Assembly: GCA_023512835.1 (NCBI GenBank)
Contig: CM042085.1
Coordinates: forward strand, 29,471,812-29,535,811
Length of the DNA: 64,000 nt
Direction: 5' to 3'
Origin: Taxillus chinensis
Taxonomy: Eukaryota > Streptophyta > Magnoliopsida > Santalales > Loranthaceae
Made by a program: the position numbers and the translations under genes. The notes beneath the pieces were generated by a model. It had not been told where the DNA came from and searched no databases. It worked only from the letters and a program-made list of their open reading frames with translations. This document shows positions 1-9,754 of the stretch, piece by piece (position 1 is the first letter of the stretch; each line of letters starts with the position of its first letter).

Positions 1-445
1 GACCGCCTGCCCGCCCCGCCCTTGACACTAGCCCCACCCCACGCCCACCTCTGTCCAACCACCCACCCGCCCTGCCCCGATAGCCCCATCCCATGCCCCA
101 CCTCTACCCAATTGCGTGCCCGCCCCGCCCCCGGTGCCAGCCCCACCCCCACGCCGCCGCTCAACCCCACGCTTGACGCCAACCCCTGCGGTATCATCAC
201 CCCATCCTTACAGCGTCGATCTAGGCAGCACACGAGCATGGATGATAGAGGGCAAGATTATCAACTTGATTCATCTATATAAGGTAATGCCTCTAAATCT
301 GATAGATGGGAGTAATCAAGATCACCTCATATAAGAGTATCTGATTCCTATGGAAATAAGTCATTCCTTTCTCTTTTTCACACCAAACGTGGGAAAGAAA
401 TAAAATTTCTTTCCTTTTATTTCCTTTGCTGCGTACCAAACGAGT
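1..445. mobile_element. Harbinger/Tourist-like MITE, cut by window edge
   Basis: The right end (about 418-445) carries a GTACCAAACGAGTA terminus whose reverse complement resembles the TIR of the element at 24767-25401. The two also share an internal block (a GGATG run, then CTATATAAGGTAATG at about 270-285 here and 25228-25242 there). The left half is a GC-rich tandem repeat. The left terminus lies outside the window, so TSDs cannot be tested. No transposase is visible, so it would be non-autonomous. The family assignment is inferred from the better-preserved relative. Confidence 0.5.
9..160. repeat. GC-rich ~55-bp tandem repeat inside the MITE
   Basis: Three imperfect units begin near 9, 67 and 118, each opening with a CCCGCCC(C/T)GCCC block and continuing into pyrimidine-rich sequence. 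Strongly C-rich on the plus strand, in contrast to the AT-rich surroundings. The open frames across it (22-282, 116-334) are by-products of the low-complexity composition. Confidence 0.6.
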
Positions 446-934
446 ACTAAAAATTAAATAGACCAAATAGAAAATGTGGCCTTGCTCGTTTTTTATTCAT
501 TGGGCAACCTCATTTTCTTTTCATAAAAATGTTTTAAGTTCGTAATTCTTCTTCTTCCCTCTCACATTATTCCATTGTGCTCCATATACCGTTGCACTAT
601 AACTGAGAGAGAATGCTCCATTTGTGACAAGTGACTGCTATTACTAATTCCATAAGCTGATTCTTCTTCTTCCTTTTATTTTTTTCTTTTTCTTTTTCTT
701 ATTATAATATAGTAATGATTATATTTTTGAGTGAAAGATTAAAATTTCATATTTTTAAATACTTAAAAAATATCTCAATGAAATTTCTATATAATGTCTT
801 CTTTTATTTGCTTAATTTAATTATAACACACATACATACTCATATTAGTGTTGCAACCTCCTACCCCTCATATTCAAATTGATTTTTTATACATGTTTGT
901 AAATATATATTTATATAACAAATATATATTATAA

Positions 935-972
<38 letters not shown>

Positions 973-1139
973 ATATTTATTTTTGATGTCAGGCCATCTT
1001 CTGAGAACCTTTAATCTGGATTGTCAAATCAAAATTTAATAGTCCATATTAGACTTTTATTTAAATATATTCATATCGATCTAGTCCAAATAGGTATCAA
1101 ACCCCTCACCAAAAAAGGTCTAAATACATTCATCCTTTG
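446..1139. other. AT-rich intergenic stretch with CT/TA microsatellite
   Basis: No coding frame or RNA gene is recognisable. A (CT)n run followed by (TA)n lies at about 935-971. From about 1080 the sequence begins to resemble the degraded caulimovirid-like segment that follows, but the boundary is unclear. Confidence 0.5.
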
Positions 1140-2921
1140 TGTTCTTCAGGACACGTTTTACAAATTTTGATGATTCTCTTCTAAGTTCTGTTGAATCTAG
1201 ATAATTTAGTGGACCACTCTCTTTCAATTGTTATCCAAACCTTACCCTTTCTCTCAATGATAAACATGTTTTGAAATCTCTTACTCTTCAAATTAAAACT
1301 CCCAATTATAAAATGCTTGGAGGCTCAATACTCATTTCTTTAATATTTAAAATCCATTATAAAGCTATGATTTATGCATTTGCAACTAAACATAAAATAA
1401 AAAGTAAAAAAAGGCGAAACTCTTTTCCATTAAACTGATTTTTCAAAATCAAATACCATTATTCCCAGAACAATCCAATGGAAAAATGTCAACCTTCCTT
1501 GAGAATGTTTATTGGAAGGAGCAATTCCCCCACTGTCGCCTCCAACTCCAACTCCCAATTCTGACCTTCGGCAAATTACCCAATATAATGATGAAACAAT
1601 TAAGCTTCAATTCAAACGATCCTCTTCTTCAAAGTTCTCTGATGCCGATTCCCGATTCCATATCCACATTTATAACTTTCCATATGTCTTCCATTTAAAC
1701 TATCTCCCCCTCAATTTTTTACATCTAATCTCCCCACTAAGCCTAAATTATTCACTTCCTTCCTAAAACATAAAATATGTCCCAAATACTACGACCTCTT
1801 TACCAACCAGAACCTAAATAAAAAAATCCATAATCACCTCCTTCTCCAAATAACTCTAATCATTCTTCTCCACCATCTCCATCTTTCTCTGCTTTTACTG
1901 AAAATATTCAAAATGAATTAAATGTTTTACAAATCCTAATTCAAATTAACAAACAACTTCATGATGATTTTACTCCCAACATAATGAACAAAAATGAAAT
2001 TGATTTCTTAAACATTTTAATGAAACATGCCAAGAAATTCAAACTAATTTTTATTCTTTTCTCCAAAATCATAATATTCAAATCTCCTTTTTTGATTGGT
2101 TTGAAATTTATGATTCTGAAAATTTTATTACTTATCCTTTAAAAACCATTATGCCCATCCTTTATCCTCAAATTCCTAAGTGAGAACTCAATAACTCTAG
2201 ACTCTATAAACCATTACATCCAACTTGGGAACTCTTTGATAATAACATCAAAACTCAATCTATTCATCTCCCTTTTAAATCCATTAAAATTTATCATTTT
2301 AATCAAAAGGTTGGTGCTACTCCATTGTCATCACTGAATTCCGTCTAGGAGGGAAACCACTTCTGGCAATACCAATACAAAAATCCAAGTGATAATACCA
2401 ATACAAATTTTCGCAATATAATTCAACAAAATAATTTTATAAATGCTCATTTACAAACAATTGTAACCTAATTAACAAAACTTATGCTAACAAATAATAT
2501 CTCTTCACACTCACAAATTCAAACCCCTATTTTAAAACCATTTCAAATATTTAAATATAATCAACATGAGTTTGACCAATCCAAGTATGAATTATTAACA
2601 CATCTTAAGACACAATTAAATAAACTTGAACAATCCTCTGCTTCTTCAAATATTCCCAAAACTCCTCCACAATCATCCTTCTCAAAGGTAGTTCTCGAGA
2701 CTCCACAAAGTTGTGCCGTTCTCACAAACTCAGTCATATAAGATAATTCTCCCCCACTTACTATTCCTCAAATTAATAATTTTAATTGGCCAACCCCAAA
2801 AGCAATTCCCATGATAGCTCCTCCCAATATTTGTTTTGAACACTGAGGGCTTTTTACTTAATCAAGGTTCAATGTTTCCACTGTTTACGAATGGAACATA
2901 GATGGTCTTTCTAAATACAAT
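1140..2921 (+). pseudogene. Endogenous caulimovirid-like sequence, part 1: movement and coat protein remnants
   Basis: Plus-strand translation, broken by stops and frame changes, gives two stretches resembling a caulimovirid polyprotein. About 1240-1760 looks like the C-terminal part of a 30K-type movement protein. About 1880-2921 looks like the N-terminal coat region, including a tryptophan-containing WFEIYD block near 2090 and a WELF block near 2230. The reading runs directly into the left end of the Tekay element at 2922 and resumes at 15094. Family features: caulimovirids encode movement, coat, protease, RT and RNase H in this order. The assignment rests on overall resemblance and gene order; no frame is intact, so this is an old, non-functional copy. 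A distant LTR element carrying a movement-like gene is the main alternative. Confidence 0.55.
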
Positions 2922-4957
2922 TGTCACGCTCCGGATTTCCGACCCGCAGAAACCGGTTAGTGAATCCCCATGCCCGCACCTAAAGGGACAAGGGGTTGGT
3001 GAGAACATCGAGAAAGGGACCTTAGCACGGGTACCGTCCCTAAACCATATCACACATATACAGAAATCTCATTCAAAGCACAGTACAAACATATATTCAC
3101 ACATGTTCTTTCCCCCACGGGGTTACATCATAGTTTTCATAATCCAACAAAACGAATAAACACACACAAGGTCTTCACCTCTGGTGAACCTCCTAGCTCC
3201 ATAAGCACCTAAAATAAACAAAAACAAACATAACGGGAAGGGTGAGGAACCACGGCTCACGGGGGGATCATGTCTCCCCGACCTATCCCAACTCATAAAC
3301 TAGTGTAGGCATGTGCTCGTGTAATGCTACATATACATTACTAACTCAATCATGTACACATGCATTCAAATACATAAAAAGCCTCCCAGGTAATCACAAA
3401 CATTGCCTTTCAGACACCATGTTGCCCTCCCCAGGCACAGTATTGCCCCTTGGGCACAGCATTGTCTCTCAGGCACAATATTACCTCTCAGGTATAGTAT
3501 TACCTCGTAGGTAGAGTATTACCTCATAGGTAAAATATTACCTCGCAGGTACAGTATTACCTCTCAGGTACAGTAACCTCTTAGGCTTCAAATAAATCTC
3601 ACCTCTCAGGCCCTCAATAGTAGCCTCCCAGGCTTAACAAGGTAGCCTCGCAGGCCTACATGACCACTAGGGTTCATATACTCTCTCTGTAACATAGGCC
3701 AATCTTCACAACTCTATCCTCAAGTCTTGACTTAGAGAGAGGATTTTCGTAGAACTTGTTTTCTTGAAACAAAAAGTCCCGGCATTGGCTCTTCATACCA
3801 TAACTGAGATAATCTGATTTTTGGAGATTTTTCTGAGAGGTCTAACCCCACTTTCCAAAAAGTCACTACTACGAAAAGCTGCATATTTTTGGGATTTTAC
3901 ACTAAATCCCATTTTTCGCATTTTGAAAGAGTGAGAAATAAATTTTCTAATATTTTTCTTTGAATCCAAATGGGGGGGGGGGTATTTCGCTATTTACATT
4001 GTAAGTTAAGTATAATACTTACTTAATGGTTACAATGTAAATGGGTCCATGCACCCTGGCAACTACACTATCTAACTGCTCGAGACACCTTGCTCAAAGC
4101 TCTGCTCGACCCTGCTCGACACTCTAGGCTCGAGCAACATGCTCGAGGCTCCCTACTCGAGGCTCCTGCTCGATGCTCTACTCGACACTCTGCTCAAAGC
4201 TAGCTTCGAGCAGTTCCCCAGTCGTGAACCGTCAACTGCGTTGTTCCAATTTCGTCCCAAAACCCAACTATACTCGTTAAATCTCCATTTTTAAGCACTA
4301 ATTCATCCCACAAATAGCTTTCTAACTCATCATAGCCATCTTAGGCTACCAAAACCACATCAATTCATACCAAAACAACATAAATCGAGTTTCTCAAACT
4401 CTAGGGTTCATAATTCCAATTCCACGAATTGGGAGTTAATTCACATGTTTTAGCTACTCTAGCAAGCATAATCAATGACATAGGAGTGAAAAGAACGAAT
4501 CTCTACCTCGACTTTGGTTGATTTGAGCTCCGGATCATCCAATTTGCTTTCCCCCTTCTCTTTCTCTCTCTAGAAAGGCACGCACGTATGAAAATTAGGG
4601 ATTTGAGTTCTTCACTACCCTATTTATACTTTCTCACATTTAATTCGTTAAAATATCAAAATTACCCTCATAGGGTCCAGACTCCAAATTAAGCCTAATT
4701 ACTGTCAAAACGCTCCGTTTGACAAGTACATCACTGTACTGAGGTTTCTTTTTCCAAATAAGACCTCGAATATAAAGTCACCCGATCACACCACAAAAAT
4801 CCCAAAATTAGCCTTACGGGGCTCCGACTTCAAATCGGGCCCACTCACATCTAAAACTCTCTATTTGACGCATACGTCATCGTACTGATATTCACATCCC
4901 TTGATGTGCACTCCATCACATGGTTAACTGCCAGAACCCCAAACACAGGTCATTACA
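2922..4957 (-). repeat. Left LTR (3' LTR) of the Tekay element
   Basis: Begins TGTCACGCTCCGGATTTCC and ends CATTACA. In the element's own direction it starts at 4957. A TATA-like TATAAATAG lies at about 4621-4629 (minus strand), marking the probable U3/R border. A G tract at 3972-3982 and a 13-bp-arm stem-loop at 3992-4042 fall in the part expected to be transcribed. A 19-bp tandem array lies at 3405-3580 and CTCGA-rich repeats at about 4075-4210. Confidence 0.92.
3405..3580. repeat. ~19-bp tandem array in the Tekay LTR
   Basis: Repeated units of the form ATTACCTCNNAGGTANAGT, preceded by diverged ATTGCC...GGCACAG units and followed by ...CCTCNCAGGC units to about 3660. The right LTR (13540-13700) carries a shorter array with the order of variants changed, so copy number has altered since insertion. 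Confidence 0.8.
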
Positions 4958-4972
4958 TCCTCTCTCCCTTAA
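4958..4972 (-). other. Polypurine tract of the Tekay element
   Basis: On the minus strand the bases just before the 3' LTR read AAGGGAGAGAGGA, the expected primer site for plus-strand DNA synthesis. Confidence 0.75.
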
Positions 4973-5500
4973 AGACTTTTCGTCCCTGAAAAAAAACGTA
5001 GGGGCCAAACAACAACACAAAGGCACACACAAACTCAACAAATCCATCGCAAAATTCAAACTCAAAGTCCTCACATAACATTAACACTCACAGACTTGCC
5101 ACCCATCACATAGGTGTACCATAGCTCACAGCTCATAACTCACAACAAGCCGAAACTGGCACAAACAACCCCACAAGAAAAGCACAAAGAAACTCACATA
5201 GACACTTACATATCCAATACATGTTCAACCAAATAGACCACATATATCACATATATTCAACACTACAAAGCCACATATCACATATGACCTCATGACACAT
5301 ATCACATATGTGAAACAAAACAAAACACAAAATAACGACATATCTCATATGTACAACACAAACCCACATAAAGAAACCCACAATAAACAATAAACACAAG
5401 AAGCACACCATACACATAATAAACACGAATCCACATATCTCATATGTGTATAATACCACGTCACATAAGACAGAGCACATACCATATACGGCTCCCTCCT
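4973..5500 (-). other. Tekay 3' non-coding region with CACATAT repeats
   Basis: Lies between the integrase/chromodomain stop and the polypurine tract. Between about 5220 and 5460 the words CACATATCTCATATG and CACATATCACATATG recur many times, forming short palindromic CATATG-type repeats. Frames across this stretch have no recognisable product. A similar CACATAT-rich zone lies in the leader at 12720-12860. Confidence 0.55.
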
Positions 5501-6971
5501 TCAGGATTGTTCGTCCTCGAACAACTTGGGGTAATGCTCCTGCATCTCCGCCTCGCGTTCCCATGTCTCCTTCTCCATGCCATGGTGTCTCCACAAGACA
5601 CGAACCAAAGGGATAGCTTTGCCTCGCAAAAGCTTCTCCCGCCTGTCCAATACCCGAACAGGAACCTCAACAACAGAGATATCATTAGTAATATCCAAAT
5701 CACCCCAATCGATCACATGAGCTGGGTCTGGATGATATTTTTGTAACTGCGACACGTGGAATACACTGTGCACCCTGCTCAATCGTGGCGGAAGAGCTAA
5801 TTGATATGCTACAGTATTAACCCGGTCCAGAATCTCAAAAGGGCCAATAAATCTCGGCGATAGTTTGGAACCCTTCCTAAACCGTCGATGTCCTTTCCTC
5901 AGGGACACACGGAGGAATACATGATAACCCACTGAAAACTCTAAAGGCCTCCGCCTCTGATCCGCATAGGATTTCTGCCTACTCTGGGCTATTAATAGAC
6001 GCTGACGAATTATTTTCACCTTCTCAGTGGCTTCATGAACCAGCTGTGGTCCCAAAAGAGCGGCCTCGCCCACCTCAGTCCAACACAATGGAGACCGACA
6101 AGGTCTACCATACAATGCCTCAAATGGTGCCATCCCAATGAACGCCTGATAGCTATTGTTGCAAGCAAACTCCACCAAGGGTAAGTGAGTGGCCCACGAA
6201 CCCCCAAAATCCAACACACATGCTCGCAGCATATCCTCCAAGGTCTGAATCGTCCTCTCAGATTGACTATCTGTCTCGGGATGAAAAGCTGTACTCAAGT
6301 CCAGCTTTGTCCCCAAAGCCTCCTGCAAACCTGCCCAAAAGTGGGATATAAACCTCGCATCCCTATCCGATACAATAGAAGAGGGCACCCCGTGCAACCT
6401 CACGATCTCACAGATATACAACTGGCTCAAAGCCCCAATAGGATCCCCCCTCCCTTATTACTAGGAAATAGGCTGATTTTGTTAGCCGATCCACAATAAC
6501 CCAAATCATGTCTTTCCTCCCCGAGGTAGGTGGAAGTCCTGTCACAAAATCCATCGTAATGTGATCCCATTTCCACTCTACCACTGCTAAGGGCTACAAC
6601 ATACCCACTGGATGCTGGTACTCCGACTTTACCTGTTGGCAGATAAGGCATGCAAAAACAAACTCTGCCACATCCCTCTTCATCCTAGGCCACCAAAAAT
6701 GTCTTCGAAGAGAATGGTACATCTTGGTGCCTCCTGGATGAACAACAACTCTGGACTGATGAAACTCCCTCATCACATCCCTACGAAGAGGAGATGCCAC
6801 AATCAGACGCCCTTGAAAGGTCAACTCATGCTCAGGACCCTCGGCCCAATCTCCCGCAAGCTCCCCATCTATAATCCGTGCACGGAGTGCCTTGCACTCA
6901 ATATCCCCCAATTGTCCCTCTCGGACTCGCTGATATAACTCAGGCACCACAACAATAAGGCTCAAAACCAT
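5501..6971 (-). pseudogene. Tekay integrase and chromodomain (frameshifted)
   Basis: Integrates the cDNA; the C-terminal chromodomain is thought to steer chromovirus insertion toward modified chromatin. From 6971 down, the zinc-binding region shows FHQSRVVVHPGGT, HFWWPRMKRDV and CLICQQVK, giving the His-His-Cys-Cys pattern. The start of the catalytic core is disrupted by frame changes at about 6430-6600. From 6430 a 309-residue frame continues with SIVSDRDARF (second Asp), FHPETDSQSERT (third acidic residue) and MAPFEALYGR. It ends with VFHVSQLQKYHPDP and a chromodomain-like WERE...YPKLFED tail. Catalytic residues in the intact part are present; the break before them inactivates the protein. 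Confidence 0.85.
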
Positions 6972-7019
6972 TCCTCTCTCAGAGGTACTAAGCTAGAGCT
7001 ACAATATAGCCAACTGCTC

Positions 7020-7412
7020 CATCAGTTTCCACTCTCTCATAGCCACCTCAGCCTTTCCCTTTCAACTCAAAGCATCTGCCACCACATTCCCCTTGTCAGG
7101 GGTATATGCAAGGGTAAAATCAAACGTCTGTAGATACTTTATCCACCGACGCTGTCTTAGGTTCAAATCCTTCTGGGTAAAGATATACTAAAGACTCTGA
7201 TGGTCTGTATATACCACAAACCTGTCCCCCAGAAGATAATGTTGCGAACTCTTTAAGGCAAAGATCACTGTTGCCAACTCTAAATCATGCGTGGGGTAGT
7301 TCAATTCATGAGGTTTCAACTGCCTCGAACCATACGCAATCACATTGCGTTCCTGCATCAGCACACACCCCAAGCCTACTCTGGATGCATCACAATATAT
7401 CTCATAAGGCAC
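7020..7412 (-). pseudogene. Tekay RNase H domain, interrupted by stops
   Basis: Degrades the RNA strand during reverse transcription. The frame from 7412 shows [37 protein letters not shown] and [10 protein letters not shown]. After a stop it continues with LRQRRW and an NVVADALS block, typical of gypsy RNase H. At least two in-frame stops (after HQSL and after ADALS) break it. It follows the reverse transcriptase without a gap, as in a gypsy pol polyprotein. Confidence 0.85.
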
Positions 7413-7418
7413 CCCCTC

Positions 7419-8174
7419 TCATGGTAGCCTCAACACTGGCGCGGTAGTCAACCGGGCCTTCAATGTCTCAAAAGCGTGCTGGCACTTATCAATCCACTCA
7501 AATTTGACCCCCTTTCGAGTCAATGCTGTTAGAGGCGCCGACAAACGGGAGAACCCCTCCACAAAGCGCTGATAATACCTTGCCAAGCCCAAAAAGCTCC
7601 TGATCTCAAATACATTCAATGGCCTCCTCCACGATGATACTGCTTCAATCTTAGCTGGGTCCACTCGGACCCCACCAGCTGATACCACATGGCCAAGGAA
7701 ATGCACCTCCTGCATCCAAAAGTCACACTTACTGAACTTGGCATATAACTGATGCTCCCTCAAGGTCTGCAAGACCACTGCCAAATGTTCCTCATGCTCC
7801 AACCTGGTCTTAGAGTACACAAGGATGTCATCAATAAACACCACCACAAAAGAATCCAAGTAAGGAGCAAACACCTAGTACACTAACTGCATAAATACTG
7901 CTAGTGCATTAGTGAGCCCAAAAGGCATCACCAACCACTCATAATGCCCATATCGACACCGAAAAGCGGTCTTGGGGACATCCTCCTTCCTGACTCTCAA
8001 CTGATGATGCCCTGATCTCAAATCTATCTTTGAAAACCATTGAGCCCCGCTCAACTGATCAAAAAAATCATCTATCCGAGGCAATGGATACTTGTTCTTC
8101 ACCGTTACTTGGTTCAGTTTTTGGTAATCAATACATAACCGTAATGTCCCATCTGCTTTCTTAGCAAAAAGCAC
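7419..8174 (-). pseudogene. Tekay reverse transcriptase, one internal stop
   Basis: Copies element RNA into DNA. The first frame (8174-7875) has [43 protein letters not shown] and [10 protein letters not shown] stop at about 7872-7875 precedes the second frame (7874-7419), which begins VFAPYLD and holds the catalytic FIDDILVYS motif, then FLGHVVS and [12 protein letters not shown]. All the expected RT blocks are present, so the single stop appears to be the main lesion here. Earlier pol sequence continues into 8274-8693 with another break at about 8174-8274. Confidence 0.9.
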
Positions 8175-8273
8175 TGGAGCACCCCAAGGCGAAGTACTCG
8201 GCCAAATAAATTTCTTGCCCTCTGGCTGTTTCTACAGCTGTCTCAACTCCGTTGGCCCCATCTGATAGGCCAC

Positions 8274-8948
8274 CTACGAGATAGGCCCTACCCCCGGTAG
8301 TAACTCAATGCAAAACTCTATACCCCTCTCAGGTGGTAAACTCCACAACTCCTCTAGAAACACGTCCTGGAATTGGTCCACGACCACTGGCCACACTCTC
8401 TTCTCGATATTCCCCTCTGCGAATGTGAGTGCTACCAATCTATGAGAAATGGCGCCCCACTGCTCCACTATCGGTCCAGCTCGACTCGCCTCGCGATCCC
8501 ATTCACCTAACAAGGTGTAAGGAAGCCCTGTCGGTGACACAAAAGATACCCGCCGTCTATAACAATCAATAGTGGCTTGGAAGGTTCTCAAGCAATCCAT
8601 GCCCAAAATTAAACCAAATGCCCTCAAAGGCATTACATATAAGTCAAAGGACAACTCCATATCACCCACAGTGAGAATACACTCGCGACACACCCGTCAT
8701 ACCTCGTAGATTCCACCCACTGGTGATTCAATAAAAAGTGGCCTCTCAACCGCACCACTCTCTAAGTCAAGGCTATCCACTACAGACTCAGCAACAAAGG
8801 AACACGATGCACCCATATCAAATAAAACAGATACAAGTGTGCGAGAAATCAAAATCGTACCTCGTACAACTGAAGGTCCTGCCCCGCCCTCGGTGGTTGA
8901 GGATGGAACCTGTGCCTCCTCCTGCGGTGTCGTGCTCAAGGCAAACAC
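8274..8948 (-). pseudogene. Tekay aspartic protease and start of pol
   Basis: Processes the polyprotein. From 8948 the frame contains VSVLFDMGASCSFV, matching the LxDTGAS active-site motif except that the Thr after the catalytic Asp is Met, which would be expected to weaken activity. A stop at about 8694-8696 separates it from the next frame (8693-8274), which has LILGMDCL, a typical gypsy protease C-terminal motif, followed by the linker into RT. The nearest upstream coding sequence is the gag zinc knuckles. Confidence 0.8.
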
Positions 8949-8975
8949 TCTGCCCTGAGCTGCACCACCAGTAGC

Positions 8976-9754
8976 CTAGCTCCTCTGTCCTCTCTCCTCT
9001 GTACGGATCCCACTCTGGGCCTCTCCACCTCCCTGTGGCTGCCTCCTTGGCCTCCCCTGAGGTCTAGACTGACTGGATCCTGCCTGACCGCCCTGCCACT
9101 GACGGGCTGGTCTCTCCCCGGGAGTTCTAAACTGGGTGTCACCTCGGACGCTCTGTGCTACCCCTCTAGCACCACTCGTACTGCCTCTGCTACGACACAC
9201 TCTGCTTAAGTGCCCCTCTCGCCCACAAGTGCAGCATGTCAAATGTCTCTGGGGGCACTTCCGTTTCCAGTGTCCTGGATCCCCACAACACAAACAACCT
9301 CCTGGTGGACCGTCCGTTGAACCCCCCTGTCTCCCACTAAGGTGGGACCTCGCTGGCACCACTGGGGCTTGACCCCTCTCTCTGGAGCTGCCCCCAAACT
9401 CTATCTTAGGCCTCTTGGAATCAGATCCACTCTAGAGCTGTCATCCCTGATGGGCCTGTCTCCCCTTATCGAGACCCTTCTCAACAATACGGGCTATCTC
9501 CACTATCTCTGAATATGTCCTCAGATGAAATGCCTCAACTCTCTACTTGAGGGTAGGCCTCAGACCCAAGGTAAACTTATAGGCCTTTAGGTCATCTTGT
9601 GCCACAGTTTCTGGAGCAAACCTACTCAGGTTCCTAAACTCCCGCTCATACTTTGACACTGTCTTCGACCCTTGCCTCAGACTAGCGAACTCTTCCCTCT
9701 TCTGCCACCTCACGGACTCAGGGAAGAACTAATCATGAAATAACTGGTGGAACT
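8976..9754 (-). pseudogene. Tekay gag, C-terminal half with two zinc knuckles
   Basis: Structural capsid/nucleocapsid part. Reading down from 9754, immediately left of the solo LTR, the translation includes FFPESVRWQKREEF, YEREFRNLSRFAPE and YKFTLGLRP, which are characteristic of the Retrotrans_gag domain, with scattered stops. The 9362-8976 frame contains two CX2CX4HX4C knuckles, CLCCGDPGHWKRKC and CCTCGREGHLSRVC, which bind element RNA. The N-terminal half is at 12155-12664; the intervening 2.4 kb is a later insertion. Confidence 0.85.

Noticed and set aside
2922..4957. CRISPR-like array suggested by regularly spaced 19-bp repeats
   Set aside because: The units are contiguous, without spacers, and lie in a plant LTR; there is no CRISPR context in this eukaryotic sequence.
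5247..5594. 115-residue minus-strand frame with Cys/Val-rich, membrane-like text
   Set aside because: It is a translation of the CACATAT repeat zone in the Tekay 3' non-coding region.
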